Part shown: positions 17,016 through 26,107 of the stretch, in pieces | Position numbering within the stretch: position 1 is the stretch's first letter | Layout of the letters: every line of letters begins with the position of its first letter | Source of the DNA: Cytophagaceae bacterium | GTDB taxonomy: Bacteria; Bacteroidota; Bacteroidia; Cytophagales; Cytophagaceae | Direction: 5' to 3' | Assembly: GCA_025455005.1 (NCBI GenBank) | Contig: JALONH010000004.1 | Coordinates: 62,001 to 126,000 of the forward strand | Length of the DNA stretch: 64,000 bases | The notes under the pieces: model-generated | Seen by the model: only the letters and a program-made list of their open reading frames with translations | Databases searched by the model: none | What the model was told of the DNA's origin: nothing | Position numbers and translations under genes: made by a program

Positions 17016-18095
17016 TTATTTTATATAGCGAAAGTCATGTCCGGCAGGCAACTGCAACAAGAAAGCATACATCAATTGGATGACTTGTTCCACATCGCTG
17101 ATGGCTACTGTTTCTACTGTAGTGTGCATGTATTTAAGGGGTAAAGAAATTAACGCCGCACAAACGCCTGCATTTGAATAGGCAAACGCATCGGTATCGG
17201 TTCCTGTAGCCCGAGATGCTGAGGCACGTTGAAACGGAATACTCTTGTCTTCTGCTGTTTGAATAATCATGCGTAATAAATTATTCTGAACTGCCGGTCC
17301 GTACGTTAACACAGGCCCTTTGCCACAACTCAAATCGCCACTGGTGATTTTGTTGTACATGGGAGCGTTGGTATCATGACATACATCCGTAATAATCGCT
17401 ACATCCGGTTTTAATCGATGTGCAATCATTTCAGCGCCCCGCAAACCTATTTCTTCTTGCACAGCATTGACGATGTAGAGACAAAATGGAAGTTGTTGTT
17501 TGTTTTCTGAAAGTAATCGGGCTACTTCGGCTATCATAAAGCCTCCAATACGATTGTCGAGCGCTCTGCCACAATAATATTTTTGATTGAGAGTGATGAG
17601 TTCGTCTTCGAAAGTGATGACGGATCCTACATGAACACCTAGTGCTTCTACTTCTTCTTTAGAACTACATCCGATATCTATAAAAATATTTTTTAAAGAA
17701 GGCGCTTTGTCGTTTTCCTCATCCCGAACATGTATTGCGGGCCATCCAAAAACACCTTTTACTATACCTTTATCTGTATGAATGTGAACTCGTTTAGAAG
17801 GGGCAATCATATGATCAGAGCCACCATTTCGACGCACATAGATATACCCTTCTTTTGTAATGTAGTTGACAAACCAAGAGATTTCATCGGCATGTGCTTC
17901 AATGACCACTTTATACGGAGCGTCCGGGTTGATAACACCTACTACTGTTCCATAAGTGTCGGTAATGTAGGTGTCGATATAGGGTTTTATATAATCAAGC
18001 CAAAGTTGTTGGCCGGACGATTCAAAACCGGTAGGGGAAGGATTGTTTAAATAACGGGTTAAAAAAGCGGTGCTTTGTTCAGTAAGGATACTCAT
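17016..18095 (-). CDS. M42-family metallo-aminopeptidase
   Basis: Cytoplasmic dinuclear zinc aminopeptidase (glutamyl aminopeptidase / TET type), 359 residues. Metal ligands and catalytic residues appear in order: EAHADEI (about 66-72), RALDNRIGG (Asp ligand), VQEEIGLRG (catalytic Glu pair) and TDVCHD (Asp ligand); the last His ligand is in MHTTVETV near residue 323. Family members form large dodecameric shells that clear peptides. It starts 75 bases from the divergent Ppx/GppA gene and leads a minus-strand run. Confidence 0.93.
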   Translation of the reverse strand: MSILTEQSTAFLTRYLNNPSPTGFESSGQQLWLDYIKPYIDTYITDTYGTVVGVINPDAPYKVVIEAHADEISWFVNYITKEGYIYVRRNGGSDHMIAPSKRVHIHTDKGIVKGVFGWPAIHVRDEENDKAPSLKNIFIDIGCSSKEEVEALGVHVGSVITFEDELITLNQKYYCGRALDNRIGGFMIAEVARLLSENKQQLPFCLYIVNAVQEEIGLRGAEMIAHRLKPDVAIITDVCHDTNAPMYNKITSGDLSCGKGPVLTYGPAVQNNLLRMIIQTAEDKSIPFQRASASRATGTDTDAFAYSNAGVCAALISLPLKYMHTTVETVAISDVEQVIQLMYAFLLQLPAGHDFRYIK

Positions 18096-18170
18096 ATTTT
18101 ATTCAATATATAATCAATATTACGCAAACTATCTCTAATTTGCTATGGTAATTTAACCAAAGGAAAGTAC

Positions 18171-19115
18171 ATGAATACATCCCCCATTGCAGTCATTGAT
18201 ATGGGAACCAATACGTTCCATATTTTAATAGGACATCCCGGTGCGTCCAAAGTAGAGGTTCTCTATACTGAAAAGGTTGCAGTAGGATTAGGGAAGGGGG
18301 GCATTTCGGAAGGTAAAATTACGGCAGAGGCGATGGAGCGAGCCCTCCGTGCCTTAGAGGGATTTAAAGAAAAAATAAAAGGGTATGCGATACAAGATGC
18401 AGATGTTATAATAACCGGAACGAGTGCCGTCCGACAAGCTCGTAATAATTGGGAATTGATTTCCCGTATAGAATTGGAGTTAGGATGGAAAGTACGAGTA
18501 TTAGATGGTAATCAAGAAGCAACCCTTATTTTTAAAGGCGTATTGCACGCTTTGGATATGCCTTTACAACGTGCATTGGTGGTCGATATTGGAGGGGGGA
18601 GTGTAGAATTTATGATAGGAGAAGGCGATCAATTGGTGTGGAAAAAAAGTGTAGAGATTGGCGGGCAACGGTTGATGGATAAGTTTCATCACAGTGACCC
18701 TATTGCACATTCTGAGCAAGAAGCATTAAAAGACTATTTAGAAGAATCTTTAACGGAAGTGGCGCATGCTATTTTTACGTATAAACCGGAAGTCTTCATC
18801 GGTTCTTCCGGCTCCTTTGATACCTTAGCAGAGATGAATATGCAGTATCATCAGTTGAATGTATCGATAGACGAAATGACCATGTATCGAATCCCTATGT
18901 CGGATTATAAACGTATGCGGGATGAATTACTGCGTTCCACAAGGGCGGAGCGGTTGCAAATTCCGGGAATGATTCCTTTAAGAGCGGACATGATAGTGGT
19001 AGCGATTATTTTATTGGATTATATATTTGAATGTTTAGAGCCACATGAAATAGTAGTTTCAACCTATGCGTTGAAAGAAGGGGTGTTGTATGCAGCGGTG
19101 GAAGAAGGTTTGTGA
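18171..19115 (+). CDS. Ppx/GppA phosphatase family protein (exopolyphosphatase-like)
   Basis: ASKHA-fold phosphatase acting on polyphosphate or pppGpp. At 314 residues it is the short form without a C-terminal HD domain. The phosphate-binding loops are clear: VIDMGTNTFHILIG at the start, ITGTSAVRQARN (about 83-94) and VVDIGGGSVEFMIG (about 139-152). The GSSGSFDTLAEM motif is also typical. It is monocistronic as far as can be seen. Choice between polyphosphate and pppGpp cannot be made from sequence. Confidence 0.9.
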   Translation: MNTSPIAVIDMGTNTFHILIGHPGASKVEVLYTEKVAVGLGKGGISEGKITAEAMERALRALEGFKEKIKGYAIQDADVIITGTSAVRQARNNWELISRIELELGWKVRVLDGNQEATLIFKGVLHALDMPLQRALVVDIGGGSVEFMIGEGDQLVWKKSVEIGGQRLMDKFHHSDPIAHSEQEALKDYLEESLTEVAHAIFTYKPEVFIGSSGSFDTLAEMNMQYHQLNVSIDEMTMYRIPMSDYKRMRDELLRSTRAERLQIPGMIPLRADMIVVAIILLDYIFECLEPHEIVVSTYALKEGVLYAAVEEGL

Positions 19116-19216
19116 AAGGTGAATAATAAATTAATGTAATTAAGTTGGGTATATCCTTTCTATATGGAATAAAGAATGGGTGGAGTATACTAAACTATAC
19201 ATTAGTAATCCTATTA

Positions 19217-19257
19217 AGTCTCCGGTGAACAGTTAAAGTAGAACTATGGAGGAGACT
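19217..19257. other. Hairpin-forming element in an otherwise empty intergenic region
   Basis: AGTCTCC (19217-19223) and GGAGACT (19251-19257) can pair around a 27-base loop. The 212 bases from 19116 to 19327 hold no convincing reading frame. Possible remnants or a small RNA; no promoter or tRNA fold is evident. Confidence 0.3.
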
Positions 19258-19327
19258 AAACTTAATTAAAAAGGGTTCGAAAAGATGTGTGCCTCGTCTT
19301 TAAATGGCAAGAACCGTTATATAAAAT

Positions 19328-19362
19328 AAAAAAGGATTCGTATTTCGTACGAATCCTTTTTT
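19328..19362. terminator. Bidirectional rho-independent terminator
   Basis: AAAAAAGGATTCGTA and TACGAATCCTTTTTT form a 15-base stem with a TTTCG loop, 18 bases past the stop of the minus-strand DUF4139 gene. Confidence 0.92.
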
Positions 19363-19380
19363 ATTTATTTTTTAATTCAA

Positions 19381-20991
19381 TTAATAGGTAATCTGTTTGT
19401 CCTTTGGATATTTAATGGTATAGCGTAATCGTAACGTCTTAGTTTCTCCGGGAGCTATTTGAAGTTTCCATGTCAACTTACCTGTTGTAGGATCGATAAG
19501 GGCTCCGGCACTTTCCACTAATTCTACTTCGATTTGATTTTGTTGGGATAAAGGTTGTTGGTCTTCCACGAAAATAGTTATCGCTTCTTTCTTTGTATTG
19601 CGCAGTACAATATCATATGCATACTCATCTTTTTTATTGGAACCTAACGTGCGTTTGGTAGTAAACTCCTTTACCGTATTACGTTCTATTACTAAACGAG
19701 TATCCTTTCCTAACGAAATATGCAGAGTGTCATTAGTGTTGTTCGGATCAATATAGGAAGTCCCAACAAACGTTCCTTCAAAGTAAACATTCGCCGGACC
19801 GTTCAGTAAATTATATTTTTCCCATTCTAAAATACGTGCCATTAAAAATGCCGCTGTCTCCATTTTAGGTACGGTAGCGTAATCATATGTTGCCGGTAGT
19901 TCTATGTTTTTAATATCTACCAATTGGCCTTTTCCGCCATTCGGCACACTATAGGGCAGTGCAATGTCAAACTCTAAGGCTAAGGTTGTAGTTACTTCTG
20001 TTGTAAAATCGGCAGTCGTTAAAGCATTACCGGCCGTTATACTTTCTTCATATAGGACATCAGCGTTTGCTTGGCGCGTAGCCGGAGCCGCCATTTTTAA
20101 CGATTCTTTTTTATACACTGCTACCGGTTGGTAAAAATTAATATACCAAGGATATAACTCCGGCTTTATACCATTAGCCGATGGATTCGAGGTGGATAAG
20201 GTCAATCGTACATTGTTCCAATCCAGACCGGTTTGTTGCATAACCATGGCTTTGTAAGCCAACTGAACCGGTGATTTTGTATCCTTTGCTCGAATATCAT
20301 ATTGCGGTGACCATCCTGCTTGTGTGGTGATATAGCGGATTTCAAAAGATGCTGAACCGGCTGCTTTCGCACTTACAGTTACGAGAATATTCGTCTGCGG
20401 TTTGTTGACACTTTGGTTATAGGCATCTAATTGCCAATTAAATTCATGAATACGCTTGCGTAGTTTTATATTTTTCTTGTTATAATCGGCACGTTCTAAA
20501 ATAATATCTTCCATCCGGTCTCTGAAAAAATCGGCCATATCTTCTAAGTCCGATGCATTTAAATTACTGTTCTGCCCTTTCATTTGTTGATTAGCCAATA
20601 ACAGTTGTTCTTCTTTATTCAATACTTCAATCATTCGAGTATTAAAATCTATTTTATCTTGAGTCAAATCAATGGAATCTTGCAGTGCTTTAATACGTGT
20701 CGGAGGTTCAGCTGTTTTCGTGTAGATGGATTCATATCCTACAGAAATAATGATAAAGTTCCCTTGTCCACTTACTTGTAAACTCTGAGCGTCCATTGAA
20801 GTAGTATGACCCGTGAACTCTAATACGCTAGTGCCGGTAGGAAGGGATACAGTGGCGGTATGGGTAAGTTGTGCTTTGGTTAAAAAAATAGTCGCCGCTT
20901 TTAACGTAGACGTAACGGCGATACGATCTTCCTCTGCCCAAGACAACATAGGAACGATACTCAATAATACAGCGAACAAACGGTTTTTCAT
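19381..20991 (-). CDS. DUF4139 (mucoidy inhibitor MuiA-like) exported protein
   Basis: 536 residues from ATG 20989-20991; a TTG six codons upstream is not needed. The signal peptide is MKNRLFAVLLSIVPMLSWA. An N-terminal DUF4140-type segment (about 25-130) is followed by a coiled-coil stretch (about 110-190) and a beta-rich DUF4139 domain with ITTQAGWSPQYDIRAKDT and LTWKLQIAPGETK near the end. The family was named after a gene reported to inhibit mucoidy; its biochemical role is unknown. It is monocistronic with its own terminator. Periplasmic or surface location follows from the signal peptide. Confidence 0.87.
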   Translation of the reverse strand: MKNRLFAVLLSIVPMLSWAEEDRIAVTSTLKAATIFLTKAQLTHTATVSLPTGTSVLEFTGHTTSMDAQSLQVSGQGNFIIISVGYESIYTKTAEPPTRIKALQDSIDLTQDKIDFNTRMIEVLNKEEQLLLANQQMKGQNSNLNASDLEDMADFFRDRMEDIILERADYNKKNIKLRKRIHEFNWQLDAYNQSVNKPQTNILVTVSAKAAGSASFEIRYITTQAGWSPQYDIRAKDTKSPVQLAYKAMVMQQTGLDWNNVRLTLSTSNPSANGIKPELYPWYINFYQPVAVYKKESLKMAAPATRQANADVLYEESITAGNALTTADFTTEVTTTLALEFDIALPYSVPNGGKGQLVDIKNIELPATYDYATVPKMETAAFLMARILEWEKYNLLNGPANVYFEGTFVGTSYIDPNNTNDTLHISLGKDTRLVIERNTVKEFTTKRTLGSNKKDEYAYDIVLRNTKKEAITIFVEDQQPLSQQNQIEVELVESAGALIDPTTGKLTWKLQIAPGETKTLRLRYTIKYPKDKQITY

Positions 20992-21084
20992 AAGTGTAGA
21001 TGATTTCAATCTAAACGAAAATAAGGGTTTTTTATTGAAGCCAAGCGTTGATAAATAAAAAATCGATAAAATGCATAAAATCGG

Positions 21085-21092
21085 TATTTTTG
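21085..21092 (+). promoter_or_regulatory. Candidate -7 promoter element for the Ldh-type oxidoreductase
   Basis: TATTTTTG matches TAnnTTTG. It lies 14 bases after one possible ATG (21071) and 20 before another (21113), so it argues for the second start. Confidence 0.4.
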
Positions 21093-21112
21093 GAATTGAT
21101 TTCTACCTCTTT

Positions 21113-22192
21113 ATGTATACCTACGATAGTTTATTTGAGTTTACTTGTTCTATTTTCCAAGCAATGGGTTGTCCGGAAAAGGACGCAACCTTAGCAACAG
21201 ATGTTTTGTTGTCGGCCGACCTGCGAGGTGTAGATTCTCATGGCGTAGCGCGTTTGTCCGGTTATGTACGCCTATGGGAAGCGGGTAGAATCAATGCTAA
21301 TCCTACGATTCGTATTGTACATGAATCGCCTAGTACAGCTGTTGTCGATGGCGATGGAGGTTTAGGCTTAGTAGTGGCACCCTTTGCCATGCAAGTGGCC
21401 ATTCAAAAAGCAGCACAAGCCGGAACCGGTTGGGTGAGTGTAAAACATTCTAATCATTATGGTATTGCAGGGTATCATGCCATGCAAGCACTGGCACAAG
21501 ATATGATTGGAATGTCGATGACCAATGCCAGTCCGCTGGTAGCGCCGACGTATTCATTGAAACGGTTACTGGGAACAAATCCCATTGCGGTAGCTATTCC
21601 GGCAGACAAAGAACCGGCATTTGTAGCGGATTTTGCTACTACTACAGCAGCTAATGGGAAATTAGAAATTTTACAACGCAAAGGTCAGGATGCACCGGAG
21701 GGATGGATTCAAAATAAAAGCGGAGATGTTTCTACCAATCCACATGAATTGAGTCAAGGTGGCGCATTATTGCCCTTAGGCAGCGATCGGGATCATGGTA
21801 GTCATAAAGGGTATTGTTTAGGTTCTATCGTGGATATATTCTCTGCGGTGTTGTCCGGAGCCAATTATGGTCCATGGGTACCACCGTTCGTTAGTTTTCT
21901 GCAACCGCCGGCAGATCCGGTAGGAAAAGGGATCGGACATTTTTTTGGAGCCATGCGAGTGGATGCGTTTCGTCCGGCAGATGAATTTAAAGCACACATG
22001 GATAATTGGATTCGAACTTTTCGTGCAGCACCTGCTGTAGAAGGAGAAAAGGTACAAATACCGGGTGACCCTGAACGTATCATGGAAGCCAATCGTCGCG
22101 TAAATGGCATTCCGTTATTGGAACCTGTGGTTAAAGATTTACAAGCCACCGCAGAAAAATTAGGCGTAGCCTTTTCACCTGTTGAATGTTAA
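21113..22192 (+). CDS. Ldh-family malate/L-lactate dehydrogenase (MDH2-type NAD(P) oxidoreductase)
   Basis: Cytoplasmic 2-hydroxyacid dehydrogenase of the family that includes archaeal malate, ureidoglycolate and sulfolactate dehydrogenases, not the Rossmann-type LDH. From ATG 21113 the protein has 359 residues. Family blocks are obvious: DLRGVDSHGVARLSGYV, VDGDGGLGLVVAPFAM, HSNHYGIAGYHA with the catalytic His, LLGTNPIAVAIPA and DHGSHKGYCLG. The longer start at 21071 adds 14 residues that overlap a promoter-like motif. mltG begins six bases after the stop. Substrate remains open. Confidence 0.9.
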   Translation: MYTYDSLFEFTCSIFQAMGCPEKDATLATDVLLSADLRGVDSHGVARLSGYVRLWEAGRINANPTIRIVHESPSTAVVDGDGGLGLVVAPFAMQVAIQKAAQAGTGWVSVKHSNHYGIAGYHAMQALAQDMIGMSMTNASPLVAPTYSLKRLLGTNPIAVAIPADKEPAFVADFATTTAANGKLEILQRKGQDAPEGWIQNKSGDVSTNPHELSQGGALLPLGSDRDHGSHKGYCLGSIVDIFSAVLSGANYGPWVPPFVSFLQPPADPVGKGIGHFFGAMRVDAFRPADEFKAHMDNWIRTFRAAPAVEGEKVQIPGDPERIMEANRRVNGIPLLEPVVKDLQATAEKLGVAFSPVEC

Positions 22193-22198
22193 AACCTC

Positions 22199-23290
22199 TT
22201 GGCAAAACGATCATCCACATCAAAGCCCAGCACCCGTCGACGAACTACCACCTCCGCTAAGAAACGTTCTCGTAAAGGATGGTCCAACACGACCAAGCTC
22301 TATTGTGGAATGGGTGTGTTGGTTTTGTTTTTAGCCTGGATGAGTATTTTTTCGAATACTGCATTTAAATCTCCTCGGTTTTACGTCTACATTCCCAGAG
22401 GCTTAAGTATAAAAGAATTATCCGATCATTTGGTGAAAGAGAGAGTTATTCGTTCCGGTTTCTCGTTTCGATGGATGGCTGCTTTTTATGCTGTTGAACA
22501 GATACGTCCCGGAATGTATACTATCGGTCAGGGGTGGGGCAATGCCCGTTTGTGGTATCATTTTAAACATGATCGTATACGTCCTACACAATGGATTGAA
22601 CTTCCCGAATTCAGATCCAGAAAAAAAACTATAGACCAATTGTGTCGCCTGGCAGATGTTGACGATAAAGCTGTTTGGGATTTGTTAAAAGATCCGGATT
22701 ATGTCGATGCTTTAGGGGGCTTCACTACAGAATCAGTTTATGTTATATTTAGAGCTGGGCGGTATAGAATGTATAATCGATTAACACCGGAAGAGTTGTT
22801 AGAATACATGTATACACATTATGTTGGCTTTTGGGAGGAAGAACGACGAGCGGCCTGTAAACGTTTAGATATTACAGAGGATGAAGCTGTAATTGTGGCA
22901 TCCATAGTATATTCCGAGACGAAACACCGGCCGGAAATGACTGATATTGCGGGTGTTTACTTGAATCGATTACATAAGGGTATGAAGTTAGAGAGCGATC
23001 CTACGGCTTTATTTGCCGCTAATAAAATGGATGCAGGTCGTGTACGAGCCGGTCATATTACAATTGATTCCGATTACAATACGTATAAACGGAAAGGATT
23101 ACCACCGGGGCCTATCGCGATTACACCGTCGTATGTAATCGATGAAGTATTACGATATACGGAGCATCCTTATTTTTTCTTTTGTGCCAATTCAGATTTT
23201 TCAGGGACACATTTATTTGCTAAAGATTTTACAGAACATAAAAAGAATGCAACGCGTTATCACAAAGCGTTGGATAAACGAAAGAAATAA
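22199..23290 (+). CDS. mltG: Endolytic murein transglycosylase MltG
   Basis: Inner-membrane lytic transglycosylase that cuts nascent glycan strands and limits their length. Of 363 residues, the first 30 are very rich in Ser, Thr, Arg and Lys (cytoplasmic), a single membrane helix spans about 34-52, and a LysM-like then YceG catalytic domain follows. The family motif appears as VASIVYSETKH with the probable catalytic Glu240, then VYLNRLHKGMKLESDPT and NTYKRKGLPPGPI. The start is TTG, six bases after the oxidoreductase stop, so translation may be coupled. The Tyr where a first Glu is usual in IVEKET is a small variation. Confidence 0.93.
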   Translation: MAKRSSTSKPSTRRRTTTSAKKRSRKGWSNTTKLYCGMGVLVLFLAWMSIFSNTAFKSPRFYVYIPRGLSIKELSDHLVKERVIRSGFSFRWMAAFYAVEQIRPGMYTIGQGWGNARLWYHFKHDRIRPTQWIELPEFRSRKKTIDQLCRLADVDDKAVWDLLKDPDYVDALGGFTTESVYVIFRAGRYRMYNRLTPEELLEYMYTHYVGFWEEERRAACKRLDITEDEAVIVASIVYSETKHRPEMTDIAGVYLNRLHKGMKLESDPTALFAANKMDAGRVRAGHITIDSDYNTYKRKGLPPGPIAITPSYVIDEVLRYTEHPYFFFCANSDFSGTHLFAKDFTEHKKNATRYHKALDKRKK

Positions 23291-23298
23291 CTCAATAC

Positions 23299-24198
23299 GT
23301 GTACATTTCCTGGCATCCTTGTTATAACCATCCTGTTCCGGAAGGGCATCGCTTCCCGATGTTGAAGTATGATTTGTTGCCGGAACAATTACTGTATGAA
23401 GGAACTATTACGGAATCGATGTTGCATTACCCGCAAGAGATATCGAATGAAACGCTTGAATTAGCACATGATTCAAATTATATCCAAAAACTAAATAAAG
23501 GAACGATTACAGAACAGGAAAAGCGAAGAGTGGGATTTGAATGGTCAGAGGCGTTAATACGGAGAGAAGAAAGAATTATGCAAGGCACACTAGACGCCGC
23601 TTTTTATGCCTTAGACAATGGAGTGGGTTTTAATATTGCCGGCGGAACACACCATGCTTTTCGAGATAGGGGCGAAGGATTTTGTTTGTATAATGATCAA
23701 GCCATAGCCGCTTTATATTTACTTCATAGCGGAAAAGCCCGGCGTATTTTTATCGTTGATTTAGATGTACATCAAGGAAATGGTACGGCAGCTATTCTTA
23801 AAGAGGAACCTAGGATCTTTACGTTTAGTATGCATGGCGGTAACAATTATCCCCTTCTAAAAGAACAATCGGATCTGGATATTCCATTACCGGATAAATG
23901 CCAGGATGTTCACTATCATCAGTTGTTAGACACGCATTTTTATACTGCTATTGAATCGTTTCAACCGGATTTTCTCTTTTACCAATCAGGGGTTGATGTT
24001 TTGGCAACAGATAAGTTAGGGAAATTAAGTCTCAGTTTTTCAGGTTGCAAAGCACGCGATGAAAAAATCATTCAGTGGGCACATCGAAATAAAGTACCCT
24101 TGGCTGTCTCTATGGGAGGGGGGTATTCTACTCGTATTCAAGATATTATTCAAGCCCATGCCGAAATCTATCGCTTAGCTATGTACTATTATTTTTAA
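23299..24198 (+). CDS. Histone-deacetylase-fold amidohydrolase
   Basis: Zinc-dependent deacetylase family (AcuC / HDAC-like) of 299 residues with GTG start. Conserved elements: GGTHHAFRDRGEGFCLYND (about 115-133) with the tandem His of the active site, DLDVHQGNGTA with the Asp and His zinc ligands, MHGGNNYP, and YQSGVDVLATDKLG with the second Asp ligand; GGGYS closes the site. Bacterial members deacetylate small acetylated molecules, polyamines or acetyl-lysine; the substrate here is unknown. It is eight bases after mltG, so probably cotranscribed. Confidence 0.92.
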   Translation: MYISWHPCYNHPVPEGHRFPMLKYDLLPEQLLYEGTITESMLHYPQEISNETLELAHDSNYIQKLNKGTITEQEKRRVGFEWSEALIRREERIMQGTLDAAFYALDNGVGFNIAGGTHHAFRDRGEGFCLYNDQAIAALYLLHSGKARRIFIVDLDVHQGNGTAAILKEEPRIFTFSMHGGNNYPLLKEQSDLDIPLPDKCQDVHYHQLLDTHFYTAIESFQPDFLFYQSGVDVLATDKLGKLSLSFSGCKARDEKIIQWAHRNKVPLAVSMGGGYSTRIQDIIQAHAEIYRLAMYYYF

Positions 24199-24232
24199 CA
24201 AATTCGTTCCTTAGAAATCAAGCGGATTTATG

Positions 24233-24240
24233 TATCTTTA
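24233..24240 (+). promoter_or_regulatory. Weak candidate promoter before the CXXCXGXG protein gene
   Basis: TATCTTTA differs by one base from TAnnTTTG, and TTA stands exactly 19 bases upstream where TTG is expected. It is 13 bases from the next start. Confidence 0.3.
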
Positions 24241-24252
24241 AAGACTCGTCGT

Positions 24253-24906
24253 ATGAAGACTACTTTGTTAATGCGTTTCGTTTTTCTGGGATTGTTTTAT
24301 ACTCTGGCACAGTTCCATAGTACTGCAGTCCCTTATGATTCGTTAGTAATACGACAATACCAACAAGCCAAAGATTGGATGCTGGTGGGTCAATATGATT
24401 CCGCCCACGCAGCGTTCAAACGTTTATTCGCTTTACAATTGACGATACCGGATGAAGCCGCCTATTATTACGGTGTGAATCAATTTCAACGAAAAAAATA
24501 CAAACAAGCCAAACAGGGATTTGAAAAGTATTTAAAATTGCGAGGGGACTCTGCAGTATGGTCCGATAGTTCCTTTGTTTTTATAGAGCGTGTAGATTGT
24601 ATCGAACGGGGGTATATAGAAGTAAAAGATACTTGTGGATGGTGTAAAGGATCCGGTCATGTTAAAGGTAAATGTTATACCTGCAAAGGTATTGGTAAAT
24701 TATATTGTTCCGTTTGTCAAGGTAAAGGTGTCGTTGTTACCGGAGGGAATATGTCACAAAATTATCAAGCCTGTTATAAATGTAGTGGCACCGGCATTGT
24801 GCTTTGTTCTACGTGTAATGGTTCCACTTATGCACACGGTGAATGCCCTACGTGTAAAGGTAATGGAATAGCTCTTAAACGAAAACCGTGTCCCGGAACT
24901 CCATGA
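24253..24906 (+). CDS. Exported protein with DnaJ-type CXXCXGXG repeats
   Basis: 217 residues. A signal peptide (MKTTLLMRFVFLGLFYTLA and following, cleavage near 25) precedes a helical part with two TPR-like helix pairs (about 35-100). The C-terminal 95 residues hold zinc-finger repeats as in the central domain of DnaJ: CGWCKGSGHVKG, CYTCKGIG, CSVCQGKG, CYKCSGTG, CSTCNG and CPTCKGNG. There is no J domain. DnaJ zinc fingers normally work in the cytosol, so an exported version in a compartment where cysteines tend to oxidise is odd. The stop overlaps the next start (ATGA). Function unknown. Confidence 0.8.
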   Translation: MKTTLLMRFVFLGLFYTLAQFHSTAVPYDSLVIRQYQQAKDWMLVGQYDSAHAAFKRLFALQLTIPDEAAYYYGVNQFQRKKYKQAKQGFEKYLKLRGDSAVWSDSSFVFIERVDCIERGYIEVKDTCGWCKGSGHVKGKCYTCKGIGKLYCSVCQGKGVVVTGGNMSQNYQACYKCSGTGIVLCSTCNGSTYAHGECPTCKGNGIALKRKPCPGTP

Positions 24907-26105
24907 CCTACCAGATTTCTACTGCTAAAGAAAACATGCTTATCTTTTTATTGGCAGCCATCAATTTTACACACATTATGGACTTCGTCGTGATGGCCCC
25001 TTTAAATCCATTTATGAAGGAAGCGTTGTCTATCACTACAGCTCAATTTGGATGGTTACTTTCCGTTTATACCATAGCAGCCGGTGTCAGTGGCCTTATC
25101 GGTTTTTTCTTTATCGACCGGTACGATAGACGCACTGCCATTCTTCGATTGTATGAAGGGTTTATTATAGCCAATATGATGTGTGCAATTGCTCCGGGTT
25201 ACAAATATTTTATGTTTGCCCGAATTCTTGCCGGCCTTTTTGGTGGAGTCTTAGGTGGTTTGTTATTATCCATTGTAGGAGATGTTATTCCATTAGAGAG
25301 GAGAGGGAAAGCAACAGGTATAGTAATGGCAGCCTTTTCCGCCGCATCGGCATTAGGTATACCGTTAGGCTTGACATTAGCCAAACAGTATGATTTTCAC
25401 GCACCCTTTTGGTTGTTATCCGGAATCAGTATACTCGTGTATGGCTTTTTAAGAGTGCAATTCCCTTCCCTTCAACAACATATTTCGACGACAGAATCAG
25501 TATCACCGACTCGCATGTTACAGCAAATGCTTCAGCAAGCAGCCGTACAAAAAGGCTTAGTGTTTATCTTTTTTGTCATGATGTCCGGAATGGTAGTAGT
25601 GCCGTTTATCAGCGATTATATGGTAAATAATATTGGAGTAGATAAAAGCGATTTATTATATATCTACTTGTTTGGTGGTTTGGCAACTGTGGTAACCGGT
25701 CCGTTGATTGGGAAGTTGTCGGATATATTTGGAAAGCAACGTGTATATTTATGGGGAGCAGGATTATCACTTCCCGTTTTATATTTTATCACCGTATTAC
25801 CCCCTATGCCAATGGTTTATATTTTCATTTGTTCCACAGTATTTTTTATTGTATTCGGAGCTCGCTTTGTTCCGGCAATGACGTTATTGACTTCAGCTGT
25901 AGCACCTCAGTTAAGGGGGCGTTTTATGAGTATCGCCTCATCGGTACAACAATTCGCTTCGGCACTTTCCGTTGTATTAGCTGCATCCATTATAGAAAAT
26001 TCTTCAACCGGTTCTTTGTTGTATTTTGATTGGGTAGGGATGATAGGCGTAGGATTGACGTTGGTTTGTATGGCATTGTCCTTTTTAGTAAAAGAAGTAT
26101 CTTAA
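24903..26105 (+). CDS. Major facilitator superfamily transporter
   Basis: Inner-membrane secondary transporter of 400 residues with 12 predicted helices. The A-like motif between helices 2 and 3 reads GFFFIDRYDRR, and the mirrored segment GKLSDIFGKQR lies between helices 8 and 9. It resembles the drug-efflux branch (AraJ / YdhP type). An in-frame GTG 15 bases upstream is ignored because the ATG overlaps the previous stop as ATGA, a usual coupling arrangement. Substrate unknown. Confidence 0.88.
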   Translation: MTYQISTAKENMLIFLLAAINFTHIMDFVVMAPLNPFMKEALSITTAQFGWLLSVYTIAAGVSGLIGFFFIDRYDRRTAILRLYEGFIIANMMCAIAPGYKYFMFARILAGLFGGVLGGLLLSIVGDVIPLERRGKATGIVMAAFSAASALGIPLGLTLAKQYDFHAPFWLLSGISILVYGFLRVQFPSLQQHISTTESVSPTRMLQQMLQQAAVQKGLVFIFFVMMSGMVVVPFISDYMVNNIGVDKSDLLYIYLFGGLATVVTGPLIGKLSDIFGKQRVYLWGAGLSLPVLYFITVLPPMPMVYIFICSTVFFIVFGARFVPAMTLLTSAVAPQLRGRFMSIASSVQQFASALSVVLAASIIENSSTGSLLYFDWVGMIGVGLTLVCMALSFLVKEVS

Positions 26106-26107
26106 TT

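Noticed and set aside
23299-24198. Histone-deacetylase-like gene as eukaryotic transfer
   Set aside because: Such amidohydrolases are common in bacteria, and its composition matches its neighbours.
26030-26107. Longer start for menA
   Set aside because: It lies inside the MFS transporter gene and adds a charged segment absent from MenA proteins; ATG 26108 is next to the MFS stop.
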